Source of the DNA: Villigracilis sp024434165 | GTDB lineage: Bacteria > Chloroflexota > Anaerolineae > Anaerolineales > Villigracilaceae | DNA: 64,000 nucleotides | Assembly: GCA_030263665.1 (NCBI GenBank) | Contig: SZPK01000031.1 | Coordinates: forward strand, 1-64,000 | Direction: 5' to 3' | Shown: one piece after another, positions 25,417 to 33,337 of the stretch | Layout of the letters: every line of letters begins with the position of its first letter | Numbering within the stretch: position 1 is the first letter of the stretch | The notes under the pieces: model-generated | The model's database searches: none | What the model was told of the DNA's origin: nothing | What the model saw: only the letters and a program-made list of their open reading frames with translations | Position numbers and translations under genes: made by a program

Positions 25417-25968
25417 ATGGATGACTTGCAAGCGATCCAGCGCCTCAAGAACGGTGATATTGGCGGTCTGGAGATCCTGGTCTCGCGCTACCAGGCAAAA
25501 GCCGTGCATGTGGCATTTCTTATTACCCACGATGAGGCGCTGGCTGAGGACGTGGTGCAGGAAACGTTTGTGCGCCTCTATCGCCGGATCGGGCAATTTG
25601 ACTCGACCCGTCCGTTCGAACCGTATTTGTTGCGGAGTGTCGTCAATACCGCGTTGAACATCGCGCGTAAATCAAACCGGCAGGTTTCCCTGGACGGCGA
25701 TCCGGAGCAAGTCGAGCAATTGCTATCGCAGGCGGCTTCCGTCGAAACGGAAGTGGAATATCGCCAATTAAAACAGGAGATCATCCAGGCGCTGGCAAGA
25801 CTCGAGCCGCGTCAACGTGCCGTTGTGGTTCAACGCTACTATCTTGAAATGAGCGAAAAAGAGATGGCAGTCGCGCTGGACGCTCCGCCGGGTACCGTCA
25901 AATGGCTGTTGAATACAGCCCGGGCCAGACTCCGTGATTTGCTTGGTTCGGAAAGGAGCACAGAATGA
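25417..25968 (+). CDS. ECF-type RNA polymerase sigma factor
   Basis: 183 aa. Region 2 (ISxxYQAKAVHVAFLITHDEALAEDVVQETFVRLYRRI form) and region 4 (LARLEPRQRAVVVQRYYLEMSEKEMAVALDAPPGTVKWLL, with the helix-turn-helix) are complete. The SD AAGGAG precedes the ATG. It overlaps the following membrane gene by ATGA, the usual sigma/anti-sigma coupling. Its targets are probably cell-envelope genes and may include the surrounding module. Confidence 0.92.
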   Translation: MDDLQAIQRLKNGDIGGLEILVSRYQAKAVHVAFLITHDEALAEDVVQETFVRLYRRIGQFDSTRPFEPYLLRSVVNTALNIARKSNRQVSLDGDPEQVEQLLSQAASVETEVEYRQLKQEIIQALARLEPRQRAVVVQRYYLEMSEKEMAVALDAPPGTVKWLLNTARARLRDLLGSERSTE

Positions 25969-28292
25969 ACAGGAAATCCTATCGCGACATTCTGGACTCG
26001 GCAGCGGCAGACTCTCTTTCGCGCAATACCAACCTGTGGCCGGCTATCTCGGCTCGACTCGAAAGGAGAACTTTCATCATGACGCTTCGCGCGCGACCTA
26101 TCCTAATGTTTCTTGTGATCCTGCTTGCCTTGACCCTCCTGACCGGTGTTGCCTATGCCATTGGCAGGCTGACAGGATTTATCCCCGGAATCGGGTTTGT
26201 GGAGACTTCGGTTTTGCGCGTGCTGGCAGAGCCGGTGACAGTGACCCGCGATGGAATCACCGTGAGCATCGAGCAGGTGGTTGTAGATTCCGAACGGACG
26301 GTCATTGTGTACAAGGCGGAAGGATTGACGATTGAGGCGGCCAATTCAAAAGGCGAGGGCGGTGGTCCCTTTGGCTCTGAACATTTCCTGCGTTTGCCCG
26401 ATGGAACGGTTCTGAAAGAACAAGCGGATGTTGGTTATGGCGGCACGCCCGAACCGCTGGTCAATCAAGTGCAAACGGAGGGCGGCTGGCCCAACTATGT
26501 CTGGAGGCTGGTGTATCCGTCTGTGCCGCCGGATGTGAACGAATTGACTCTCATAATTCCAGTTTTGCAAAACATGCCCGTTGGCGCCGCGCCTGAAAAC
26601 TGGGAGATCGCATTCCGCTTAAAGCCTGCGCCGTCGGAGATGACTTTCGCTCCCATCACGATCCTGCCGACGGTAAACGCCTCCATCACGGAGACGGGAG
26701 AGGGGGTTTCGCCAGCCTTGTCCAATGTTGCGACGCTCAATGGATTCATATTCCAACTTGATAACGTTGTTGAACTCGAAGATGGCTTTGTGTTTACAGG
26801 AAATTTGTCTTGGGATGCTTCGGCTTTTCCAACTGGCAAGGGCATGATCGCGGAGGCGGTTATCCCTACCTTGACGGATGCCAGCGGTCAGCAGATTCCC
26901 GTTGAGGAAGTTCAACTCAATACACTGTATGGTGAATATAACGCGCCCTGGTCATACCGCACGAATCGCAAAAATTTTGTGGGCCCACTGACTTTTACCA
27001 TTTCATCCATCAAAACCAGCGCCTGGCTGCCGCCCGTTGACATTGAGATTGATTTTGGTTCCAATCCGCAAATTGGACAAACATGGGAGATCAACCGTGA
27101 TTTTGTACTTGAAGGGCATCGTGTCCGTCTGTGGTCTGTAAGTCTGGGCAGTGTGCCGGATACATGCCAGGGAGTTGGTATCACCTTTGAACTCCAGAGC
27201 GATACGCCGGGCGGCTATGCCTTTGTGGAAGAAGCGGTTCCTTACGAGCCGATGGTTTGTTCCGATGCACACGGAGGCGGTGGAGGCGGCGGGGGCAGGC
27301 TCGGAGAACCCAACGTCTTTTACACCGGACTAACTTACAAGGATTTGCCCGTTGGATCGCACACTTATTCAATAAACGTGGCAGTGCCGTATGAGGTCCA
27401 GGGTCCCTGGCAGGTGCAGTGGAATCCGCCGCTGAGTTCCGAGCCAACACCAACGCCCGAGCCTGGGCCATGCCTGACGCTCGAAAAATGGAATCAACTT
27501 GCGGCGCAGGATGATGCGCTTCCGTCCGGCGTGGGAGGCAAAATCGTTACGACGATCAACGAAGGTGGTCCCCTGCCGGCGATCTACGTCAGTGGTCCCG
27601 ATGGAACGAATTCGCAAGAGATCGGCATCGGCGCCTGGCCCTCGCTTTCCAACAATGGCACGCAACTGGTGTACAGTACTTCGGATAGCTTGCGTGTTGT
27701 CAATCTATCCAGCGGGCAAAGTTCTGCATTTGGCGTGGATGGTTATCGCCTCATCTGGTCGCCAGACGACACGCGCCTGATGTTCACAAACACTTTCAAT
27801 TTGTACGTGGTCAATGCCGACGGCTCGGGATTACAGAGGATAAATATTCCCTCCGGGCAGGTTCTCGCGCCTGTGGGTTGGCTGCCTGATAATCAGACCG
27901 TCGTGTACAGTACGTTGAGCGGAGATGGGTTTGTTCTCAAGACTTACAACATGCAAAGCGGTGAGGCGAAGGATTTGTTCACAATCCACAACAAGGCAGG
28001 CTACGGCGCGATTTCACCGGATGGACAGTGGATCGTTTTCGCCGACCGAGAATTTGGTGAGACGAATTGGGGCATCTACGTCTCCCGTTTGGATGGCTCG
28101 GAACGCAAATTGGTTGTGGAACCTGAAGTTCCAACTGCCTTTATGTCGGTTTGGGGACCGGATGGTCAGTGGCTGATCGTCAACACGCGGGATGTGGACG
28201 ATAAGAACATACCTGTTTTGGTCAATCCGTTCACCTGCGAGGCAGTTTCATTGAATCAAGTGAACGGCATGGTGGAGGGGTGGAGTCCATGA
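25965..28292 (+). CDS. membrane-anchored anti-sigma-like protein with DUF4179-like and beta-propeller regions
   Basis: 775 aa. The cytoplasmic N-terminus (~45 aa) is short and lacks a HxxxCxxC zinc motif. One membrane span follows (residues ~46-66, ILMFLVILLALTLLTGVAYAI). Outside it, residues ~80-490 are strand-rich (DUF4179-like), with a Gly-rich loop near residue 440. The last ~270 residues carry TolB/WD40-like repeats (GPDGTNSQEIG, SPDDTRLMFTN, SPDGQWIVFAD, GPDGQWLIVN). It is coupled to the sigma gene, so likely a sensor that holds the sigma factor and reads an extracellular signal. Confidence 0.75.
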   Translation: MNRKSYRDILDSAAADSLSRNTNLWPAISARLERRTFIMTLRARPILMFLVILLALTLLTGVAYAIGRLTGFIPGIGFVETSVLRVLAEPVTVTRDGITVSIEQVVVDSERTVIVYKAEGLTIEAANSKGEGGGPFGSEHFLRLPDGTVLKEQADVGYGGTPEPLVNQVQTEGGWPNYVWRLVYPSVPPDVNELTLIIPVLQNMPVGAAPENWEIAFRLKPAPSEMTFAPITILPTVNASITETGEGVSPALSNVATLNGFIFQLDNVVELEDGFVFTGNLSWDASAFPTGKGMIAEAVIPTLTDASGQQIPVEEVQLNTLYGEYNAPWSYRTNRKNFVGPLTFTISSIKTSAWLPPVDIEIDFGSNPQIGQTWEINRDFVLEGHRVRLWSVSLGSVPDTCQGVGITFELQSDTPGGYAFVEEAVPYEPMVCSDAHGGGGGGGGRLGEPNVFYTGLTYKDLPVGSHTYSINVAVPYEVQGPWQVQWNPPLSSEPTPTPEPGPCLTLEKWNQLAAQDDALPSGVGGKIVTTINEGGPLPAIYVSGPDGTNSQEIGIGAWPSLSNNGTQLVYSTSDSLRVVNLSSGQSSAFGVDGYRLIWSPDDTRLMFTNTFNLYVVNADGSGLQRINIPSGQVLAPVGWLPDNQTVVYSTLSGDGFVLKTYNMQSGEAKDLFTIHNKAGYGAISPDGQWIVFADREFGETNWGIYVSRLDGSERKLVVEPEVPTAFMSVWGPDGQWLIVNTRDVDDKNIPVLVNPFTCEAVSLNQVNGMVEGWSP

Positions 28293-28405
28293 CTTTGATT
28301 GGGTCATAAAGGAAGCAGAAATGGAGAGGAATTGAGTCCTTATGCAGGTTCGACCAAAGCGATCTCCGTTGAACCTGAATGACAGTAACAGAAAAACTCT
28401 TGCCG

Positions 28406-28451
28406 ACACCCGCATACCACCCCTGCGGGTGTTTTTGTATCATGCCGCCCA
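28406..28451 (+). promoter_or_regulatory. terminator hairpin fused to a leaderless promoter
   Basis: ACACCCGCA / TGCGGGTGT (28406-28432) followed by TTTT ends the upstream unit. The same T-run is the start of GTTTTTGTATCAT, whose -10-like TATCAT (28438-28443) lies 7 nt before ATG 28451. It is almost identical to the block at 20191-20213. Confidence 0.55.
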
Positions 28452-30196
28452 TGCCTGAACCTCAAGACCAGTTTGCCGCCTCCATCGCCTCCGAAGCCGT
28501 GGAAATCCTGGAAGATCACCTGCTCTTTCCAGGCGGGCATCTGCTTCCCTTGTCTGCGCGCGGCGCTGGTGTTCCGGGTATGGCAGACCGCCCCTGGTCG
28601 CGCCTCACAGCCGATGTCTTCTATCCCAACCTGCCAGTGATGTATTCACTGGCTCTGCGCCGCGAACCGCCGGATGTCTTGCGCGGTTCCCTGCGGGCGC
28701 GCCGCACCCTCTTCGAAGGCTTCATGATGGCGCTGGCGGAAAAGACTGGTCGTCGCCCATCGATGGCAGAACGTTCCGCCGACCATGCGATGGATGCCGC
28801 CGAATCGGAGTTGACCTTCGGCAAGCCGGCTTTTCAGATTGCTTTGATGAGCGCCCTCTTCGTGGAACGTAATCGCTACGAGGAGGCAGAGGCTGCCCGC
28901 CGCGTCATCGAATCGAATTTACGGGCGCGGGGTCTCACCGCCCAACGGCTCTTCTATATCACCGAACGCGCCCTGCATCATTTCCAACCCGGAGGAAAAC
29001 TATTTCCCGGTTTAGATGAGCCGACTCTCTTTCTGGAAGAGACACTTCCATTGTTACCTGTGCCGTCACGACAGGTGATGCCTGTGGATGATTCAGTCTG
29101 GATTGGAACACATGCCCGCGATGGACGCGACGTGCATTTCTCGTTCACCAAAGGTCTCGATCCAGCAGTCCCACCCCCGCCTCATGCCACCACGTTGATC
29201 CTCGGCGAACCCGGTGCAGGCAAGACCAGCCTCTTGCGCTGGATCATGCTGCAACGGTTATTGCAAGGAAGGACGGTCATCTCCATTGATCCGGAGGGAG
29301 AGAACAACAAACTCTGTGAAGCGGTTGGTGGCAAGGTCGTGCCGGCTGGCATTCCGGAAGATAAAGAAACCTGCCTCATTCACCCGTTACAGGGTGAAAA
29401 CCCGGCTGAACTTTTACTTGCGGTTCGCTTCCTCGTCGCCGCCCTCGCAAGTGAATCGGTTTTATCTCCGAGCGTTCAGGCTGCCCTGCACGAAGCTGTG
29501 AAGCGGCGGTGGGAACGAAGACCCGGCGCAATGTCTATTGCGGAATTCGTGGAAACGCTCGGCACGATCAATGCGCCCGAAGCGGCTATGCCATTAGCGT
29601 TGCTTAGACCCTTTATGCGCGGCGGGTTATTTGAAGGATTCTTTGACAGGTCCAAGGCTCTTTTATCGCCTCATTTTCCAGCAGGTCAGTGGTGGAATTT
29701 CGATCTCTCTTCCTTGCGCGAAGAAAACCGCGCCATCGTGCATTCAGTCCTGGCCTGGTTTTTATATCATGCTGTTACCGTCGGCAAACAGCCAATGGAC
29801 ATCTACATTGATGAAGGCTGGCGATTATTGCGAAGCGGTCCATTTACTGACCTTTTGGATGAACTCGGAAGGCGGGCGCGCAAGCGCGGCGTGGGTGTAA
29901 CACTCATTACGCATCTGCCCGCCGACCTGATAAAGAATCCCACCTCGCTGAGTCTCGCATCCACCGCCTTCATCGGTCGGCTCGGACCGGATGAAGCGTT
30001 TGCCTTCTATCGTTCGCTGGGTGTCCCTGAAAGCGAAGCCAGGAAGAACGCGGAAACAACTTCGAGATTACCGCCGCGTGTATTTCTCGCGGCTCCGTCC
30101 GCGGGACGCGGCGCGCTGTTCCCGGTGCTGGTCTCCATTCCATCTGCATGGATTCAATTTTGGAAGCAATTGGGCGCAACCGGAGTTATTCGATGA
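28451..30196 (+). CDS. VirB4/TraC-type conjugation ATPase (motor part)
   Basis: 581 aa from ATG 28451 (28442 is possible); no SD, consistent with a leaderless transcript. Walker A GEPGAGKTSLL lies near residue 252, then VISIDPEGENNKLCEAVGG, Walker B IYIDEGWRLL near 452, RARKRGVGVTLITH and FIGRLGPDEA: the full VirB4 motif set. The usual N-terminal VirB4 domain is missing and may be the 173-aa protein upstream. Its stop overlaps the next ATG (ATGA), coupling it to the VirD4-like ATPase. Confidence 0.85.
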   Translation: MPEPQDQFAASIASEAVEILEDHLLFPGGHLLPLSARGAGVPGMADRPWSRLTADVFYPNLPVMYSLALRREPPDVLRGSLRARRTLFEGFMMALAEKTGRRPSMAERSADHAMDAAESELTFGKPAFQIALMSALFVERNRYEEAEAARRVIESNLRARGLTAQRLFYITERALHHFQPGGKLFPGLDEPTLFLEETLPLLPVPSRQVMPVDDSVWIGTHARDGRDVHFSFTKGLDPAVPPPPHATTLILGEPGAGKTSLLRWIMLQRLLQGRTVISIDPEGENNKLCEAVGGKVVPAGIPEDKETCLIHPLQGENPAELLLAVRFLVAALASESVLSPSVQAALHEAVKRRWERRPGAMSIAEFVETLGTINAPEAAMPLALLRPFMRGGLFEGFFDRSKALLSPHFPAGQWWNFDLSSLREENRAIVHSVLAWFLYHAVTVGKQPMDIYIDEGWRLLRSGPFTDLLDELGRRARKRGVGVTLITHLPADLIKNPTSLSLASTAFIGRLGPDEAFAFYRSLGVPESEARKNAETTSRLPPRVFLAAPSAGRGALFPVLVSIPSAWIQFWKQLGATGVIR

Positions 30197-32667
30197 TCTA
30201 CCCAAAGAACGGGCATGTATGTATCAAATGCGGTTATGAATTCGCATCCAACCCTGACAACTGTCCCCTGTGTAATGGTCAATGGCAGGCTTGGGAATTG
30301 CTGTTTGCCCCTCATGCCCTGGATGATCTGCGCGCCCAGGTGATGAGCTGGATCGGGCAATTATCCTTTCCATCCGTGGTCGAATGGATCGCTTCGCCAA
30401 AAGGTTTACGTGTCCGCCTGTTTCTGCCTCCGAATGTCGCGGAGGGTGTCGTGCAGTCCTGGGCTGCGATGACCGGGCAGCATTCCCGCTGGCGAAGGTT
30501 GGAAACGGTGGACATCCAGCAAAGCGGATACGTTTTGCATTCCTCCAACCGCCTGCCGTCGCTCATTGCCTCCGCAAAGGATAGCGACCCCCTGCTTGCC
30601 ATTGGAAGCCGGTTGATCAGCGCGGCGCGAGGCGGAGAGGAAGTGAGCTTGAGGTTGTGGCTGTTGGGGAATGAAGATCAATTGCAGGAACGACTGCGAA
30701 GTCTCTCCGCCTATTCGTATGGAACGGAAGGCGGGGTTGAAAACAATACCCCGAATTCATGGGGTTTGCAACTCGATTTCCTGCGCGCCGGGTTGTTTCT
30801 TGGCATGTTGACGGCGGGTATCAGCGGAGGCATCCTCTTTGCCGGCTGGTTCAACCCATTGCCGGTTCTCTTGTTCGTGATCGCGGGTGTCGCGATCAGC
30901 CTCGCCTCCGCTTGGGGGATTCGCAATTGGCTGGAATGGCGCTCGATCCCCAAGGAGGTGTTGGAAAAGCGCGTTCAGGAGCCTTTGCTCAAAGCCGCGA
31001 TGACGCTATCTTGCCGGATGGATTTGCCGCTCCTGGCAGGGAGACAGTCCTGGAAGCCTCTTGCCAACGAATGGCCCGAAATCCGCAAATATGGCTTTCC
31101 GCTGCCTGCCGGTGAACTGGCTGGACTCATCGCTCCACTTCAACTCGGTGAAGGTTCGGGGCTCCTGGATCGCGCTGTCTGGCAGGAGGTACCGGCCCCG
31201 CCTCCCTCCCAACCATTACTGGAAGCGGAATTCAAAATCGGGTGGAGCGTTGCCACAGGGGAGCGAATCGGTGTAGACCCGGATGGGCATGGACTCGCGA
31301 CTGGCGGCAGCCGTTCGGGTAAATCCTCCTTTGTCTTTGCGATGTTGGAGCAATTGCTTGCCCGCGGAGATGACGCGCCCGGCATCTTCCTGACCGATCC
31401 TCACGTGTCATTGGCGGACGCCTTCCTGGATGCGATTGCCCAATTGCCGGATGAGCCGCGACGGAAGGCGATCCAGAGACTGCGGATAGTTACACCCGAC
31501 CAACCGCAGGTCATTCCGTTGAATCTTCTCGCCGTCCCTGACTTCACCTGGGCGGGCAATGCCATCGTGCAGATCGGACGGCGCATCTGGGATGACTATT
31601 GGGGACCGCGCATGCAGGCGGCTTTGCTTGGATTGTTTCGCCTGGCGCATGCCTGGAATCAGAAACATCCTGAAGATGGTCTTGGACTCCTGCATGTGGT
31701 CTTCATGGCCTTCAACAAGGAGTGGCGGCACAAGGCGATGGCGCTGCTACCGCCGGGTGAACGCATGGGTGCGTTGGCGTTGGATGCTTTGCTGGGTCAG
31801 ACTGGCGAAGCGGATAAGTGGAGTCAGGGCTGGGTGACGGAAGTGATCAGCCCGGTGCTCTCGAAGGTGATGGCGCTGGAACTCTCGCCCTGGTTGTTCT
31901 CCGCCATGCACCAGGATCGCTTCGTGGATATGAGCAAATGGATGGAGGAAAAGGCTTGGGTTGTTCTACGCCTGCCATCGGGCGAGATGGGACGCGAGGG
32001 GGCGCGGCTCACAGCCTCTGTCTTGTACAACGTTTTCGATGCCGCGTATCGCCGCGCGACATTGGAAAAGCCTGTTCCCTTTTATTTCATCGTGGATGAG
32101 GCGCAGGAGATCGGTTCGGGGATGAGACTGGAGTCCATGCTGGCGGAGGGCGCCAAGTTCGGCGCACGCATGTTCGTGCTGGCGCAGTCCCTCTCGCTGA
32201 TGCGCAAGGTGGAAGGCATGGAGCCGGTCGTGCAGGCTTTGCTCGCCAACACCTCCACGCAGATGTTCTTCTCTCCCGACCCGGAAGACGCCGACTTAAT
32301 TCGCGCCACGTTGAGCTCCACAGTGCGCTATGGAGACATGACACTGGACCTGCCTTCCCTGCAATGTTGGCTTCGCGCCCGTATCGCCGGCCGCTGGCAA
32401 CCGCCCACGCTGACCCAGATCAAGCCCTTGCCGCACGCTGATAGTGGCAGGGTGAAAGCGCTGATCGAAGAAGTGATTGCGGCGCATCCCGCGGATTACC
32501 TTCCCGCCGACGGCTGGCAGGAAAAAGCATCGAAGGTCTTGAAGGGCATGCTTCCCGCGGCGTTATCCCATTTGCTGGAAGAATTTCTGGCGGTCAGGTT
32601 GGAGAAGGAAAAAGCAAAGGTCACCCAACCTGCGGCGCAGGAGGATGAACGGAGGCTGGGTTTCTGA
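30193..32667 (+). CDS. VirD4/TraG-like coupling ATPase with N-terminal zinc ribbon
   Basis: 824 aa. Residues ~9-27 form a ribbon (CIKC...CPLC), unusual for coupling proteins. A two-helix membrane hairpin lies at ~200-243. Walker A GGSRSGKSSF is near 370, Walker B FYFIVDEAQEI near 635, then FGARMFVLAQSLSLM and LANTSTQMFFSPDP, typical of VirD4/HerA-type motors. It would link substrate to the transfer channel at the membrane. HerA/FtsK-like DNA pumps are the alternative. Confidence 0.85.
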   Translation: MIYPKNGHVCIKCGYEFASNPDNCPLCNGQWQAWELLFAPHALDDLRAQVMSWIGQLSFPSVVEWIASPKGLRVRLFLPPNVAEGVVQSWAAMTGQHSRWRRLETVDIQQSGYVLHSSNRLPSLIASAKDSDPLLAIGSRLISAARGGEEVSLRLWLLGNEDQLQERLRSLSAYSYGTEGGVENNTPNSWGLQLDFLRAGLFLGMLTAGISGGILFAGWFNPLPVLLFVIAGVAISLASAWGIRNWLEWRSIPKEVLEKRVQEPLLKAAMTLSCRMDLPLLAGRQSWKPLANEWPEIRKYGFPLPAGELAGLIAPLQLGEGSGLLDRAVWQEVPAPPPSQPLLEAEFKIGWSVATGERIGVDPDGHGLATGGSRSGKSSFVFAMLEQLLARGDDAPGIFLTDPHVSLADAFLDAIAQLPDEPRRKAIQRLRIVTPDQPQVIPLNLLAVPDFTWAGNAIVQIGRRIWDDYWGPRMQAALLGLFRLAHAWNQKHPEDGLGLLHVVFMAFNKEWRHKAMALLPPGERMGALALDALLGQTGEADKWSQGWVTEVISPVLSKVMALELSPWLFSAMHQDRFVDMSKWMEEKAWVVLRLPSGEMGREGARLTASVLYNVFDAAYRRATLEKPVPFYFIVDEAQEIGSGMRLESMLAEGAKFGARMFVLAQSLSLMRKVEGMEPVVQALLANTSTQMFFSPDPEDADLIRATLSSTVRYGDMTLDLPSLQCWLRARIAGRWQPPTLTQIKPLPHADSGRVKALIEEVIAAHPADYLPADGWQEKASKVLKGMLPAALSHLLEEFLAVRLEKEKAKVTQPAAQEDERRLGF

Positions 32668-32795
32668 TGGACACGATCATTCTCCGTTTCGTGTTGGTAT
32701 TTTGCGGCGGCCCGCTTGCCTGTGCAGTTGTAGCCTTCGGAGTCGTTTACCTCGCCTGGGTCATGTCTCGCCCACACAATGGATGGGACCGATGA
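32667..32795 (+). CDS. small single-span membrane protein (42 aa)
   Basis: The ATG overlaps the upstream stop (TGATG) and its own stop overlaps the next start (ATGA). One hydrophobic span (IILRFVLVFCGGPLACAVV...) and a short polar tail (SRPHNGWDR). The double coupling makes translation likely. Possibly a small structural subunit of the transfer machine. Confidence 0.6.
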   Translation: MDTIILRFVLVFCGGPLACAVVAFGVVYLAWVMSRPHNGWDR

Positions 32796-33151
32796 ATGCT
32801 TTGAATATTCTGATCGAGCAGATGGCAGCGGATATATCCAGCCAAGCCCTGCGTCTGGACAACGTTCGCCTGAGACTGTTTCTGGAATGGTTGAACGCTC
32901 ATAGTAGCAAAGTGAAGGCAGCTAACGAGCCTGAGGCGCAGTCGCTGCAACCATTTCAAATGGATATTGCCTTCATTCGAGAGGGGAAGATGGAGGAGGA
33001 ACTCACAGCAGGTCTGAGGACGTGGTTTGAGTCTCTGCCCATGAAAGGAATGCTTGGGGAATACCATCTCATCCTGGACGAAATCGCCTGGTGGCGCGAT
33101 CTCGATTCCCGCCGGCTGACCATGATCCTGAGGTCGGAGGCTGGGAAGTGA
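32792..33151 (+). CDS. hypothetical 119-aa helical protein
   Basis: Coupled to the 42-aa membrane protein by ATGA. It is soluble and mostly helical (EQMAADISSQALRLDNVRLRLFLEWL) with a C-terminal DEIAWWRDLDSRRLTMIL segment. No recognised family. It belongs to the VirD4-like operon. Confidence 0.6.
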   Translation: MNALNILIEQMAADISSQALRLDNVRLRLFLEWLNAHSSKVKAANEPEAQSLQPFQMDIAFIREGKMEEELTAGLRTWFESLPMKGMLGEYHLILDEIAWWRDLDSRRLTMILRSEAGK

Positions 33152-33152
33152 G

Positions 33153-33320
33153 ATGTTCAAATTCGCCGCTGGAGTTGTCGTTGGTTTGTTTGCAGGTTAC
33201 TTGCTGGGGCTCGTAGTTCCGGTCAAGTTCTTCCTGATCGCATGTCTGGTGCTGATGACACTGGCGGCTTTGCTGTTCTTCTTGTTTCATCTCGGTATTC
33301 GGGATTTCCAGGAATATTGA
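33153..33320 (+). CDS. small two-span membrane protein (55 aa)
   Basis: The ATG at 33153 follows the previous stop by one base. Two hydrophobic segments (FAAGVVVGLFAGYLLGLVV and FFLIACLVLMTLAALLFFL) and a short charged end (RDFQEY). The size and layout resemble small VirB2/VirB3-like or holin-like proteins; I cannot decide between them. Confidence 0.6.
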   Translation: MFKFAAGVVVGLFAGYLLGLVVPVKFFLIACLVLMTLAALLFFLFHLGIRDFQEY

Positions 33321-33337
33321 TCCTGCGGGAGTTTGAT

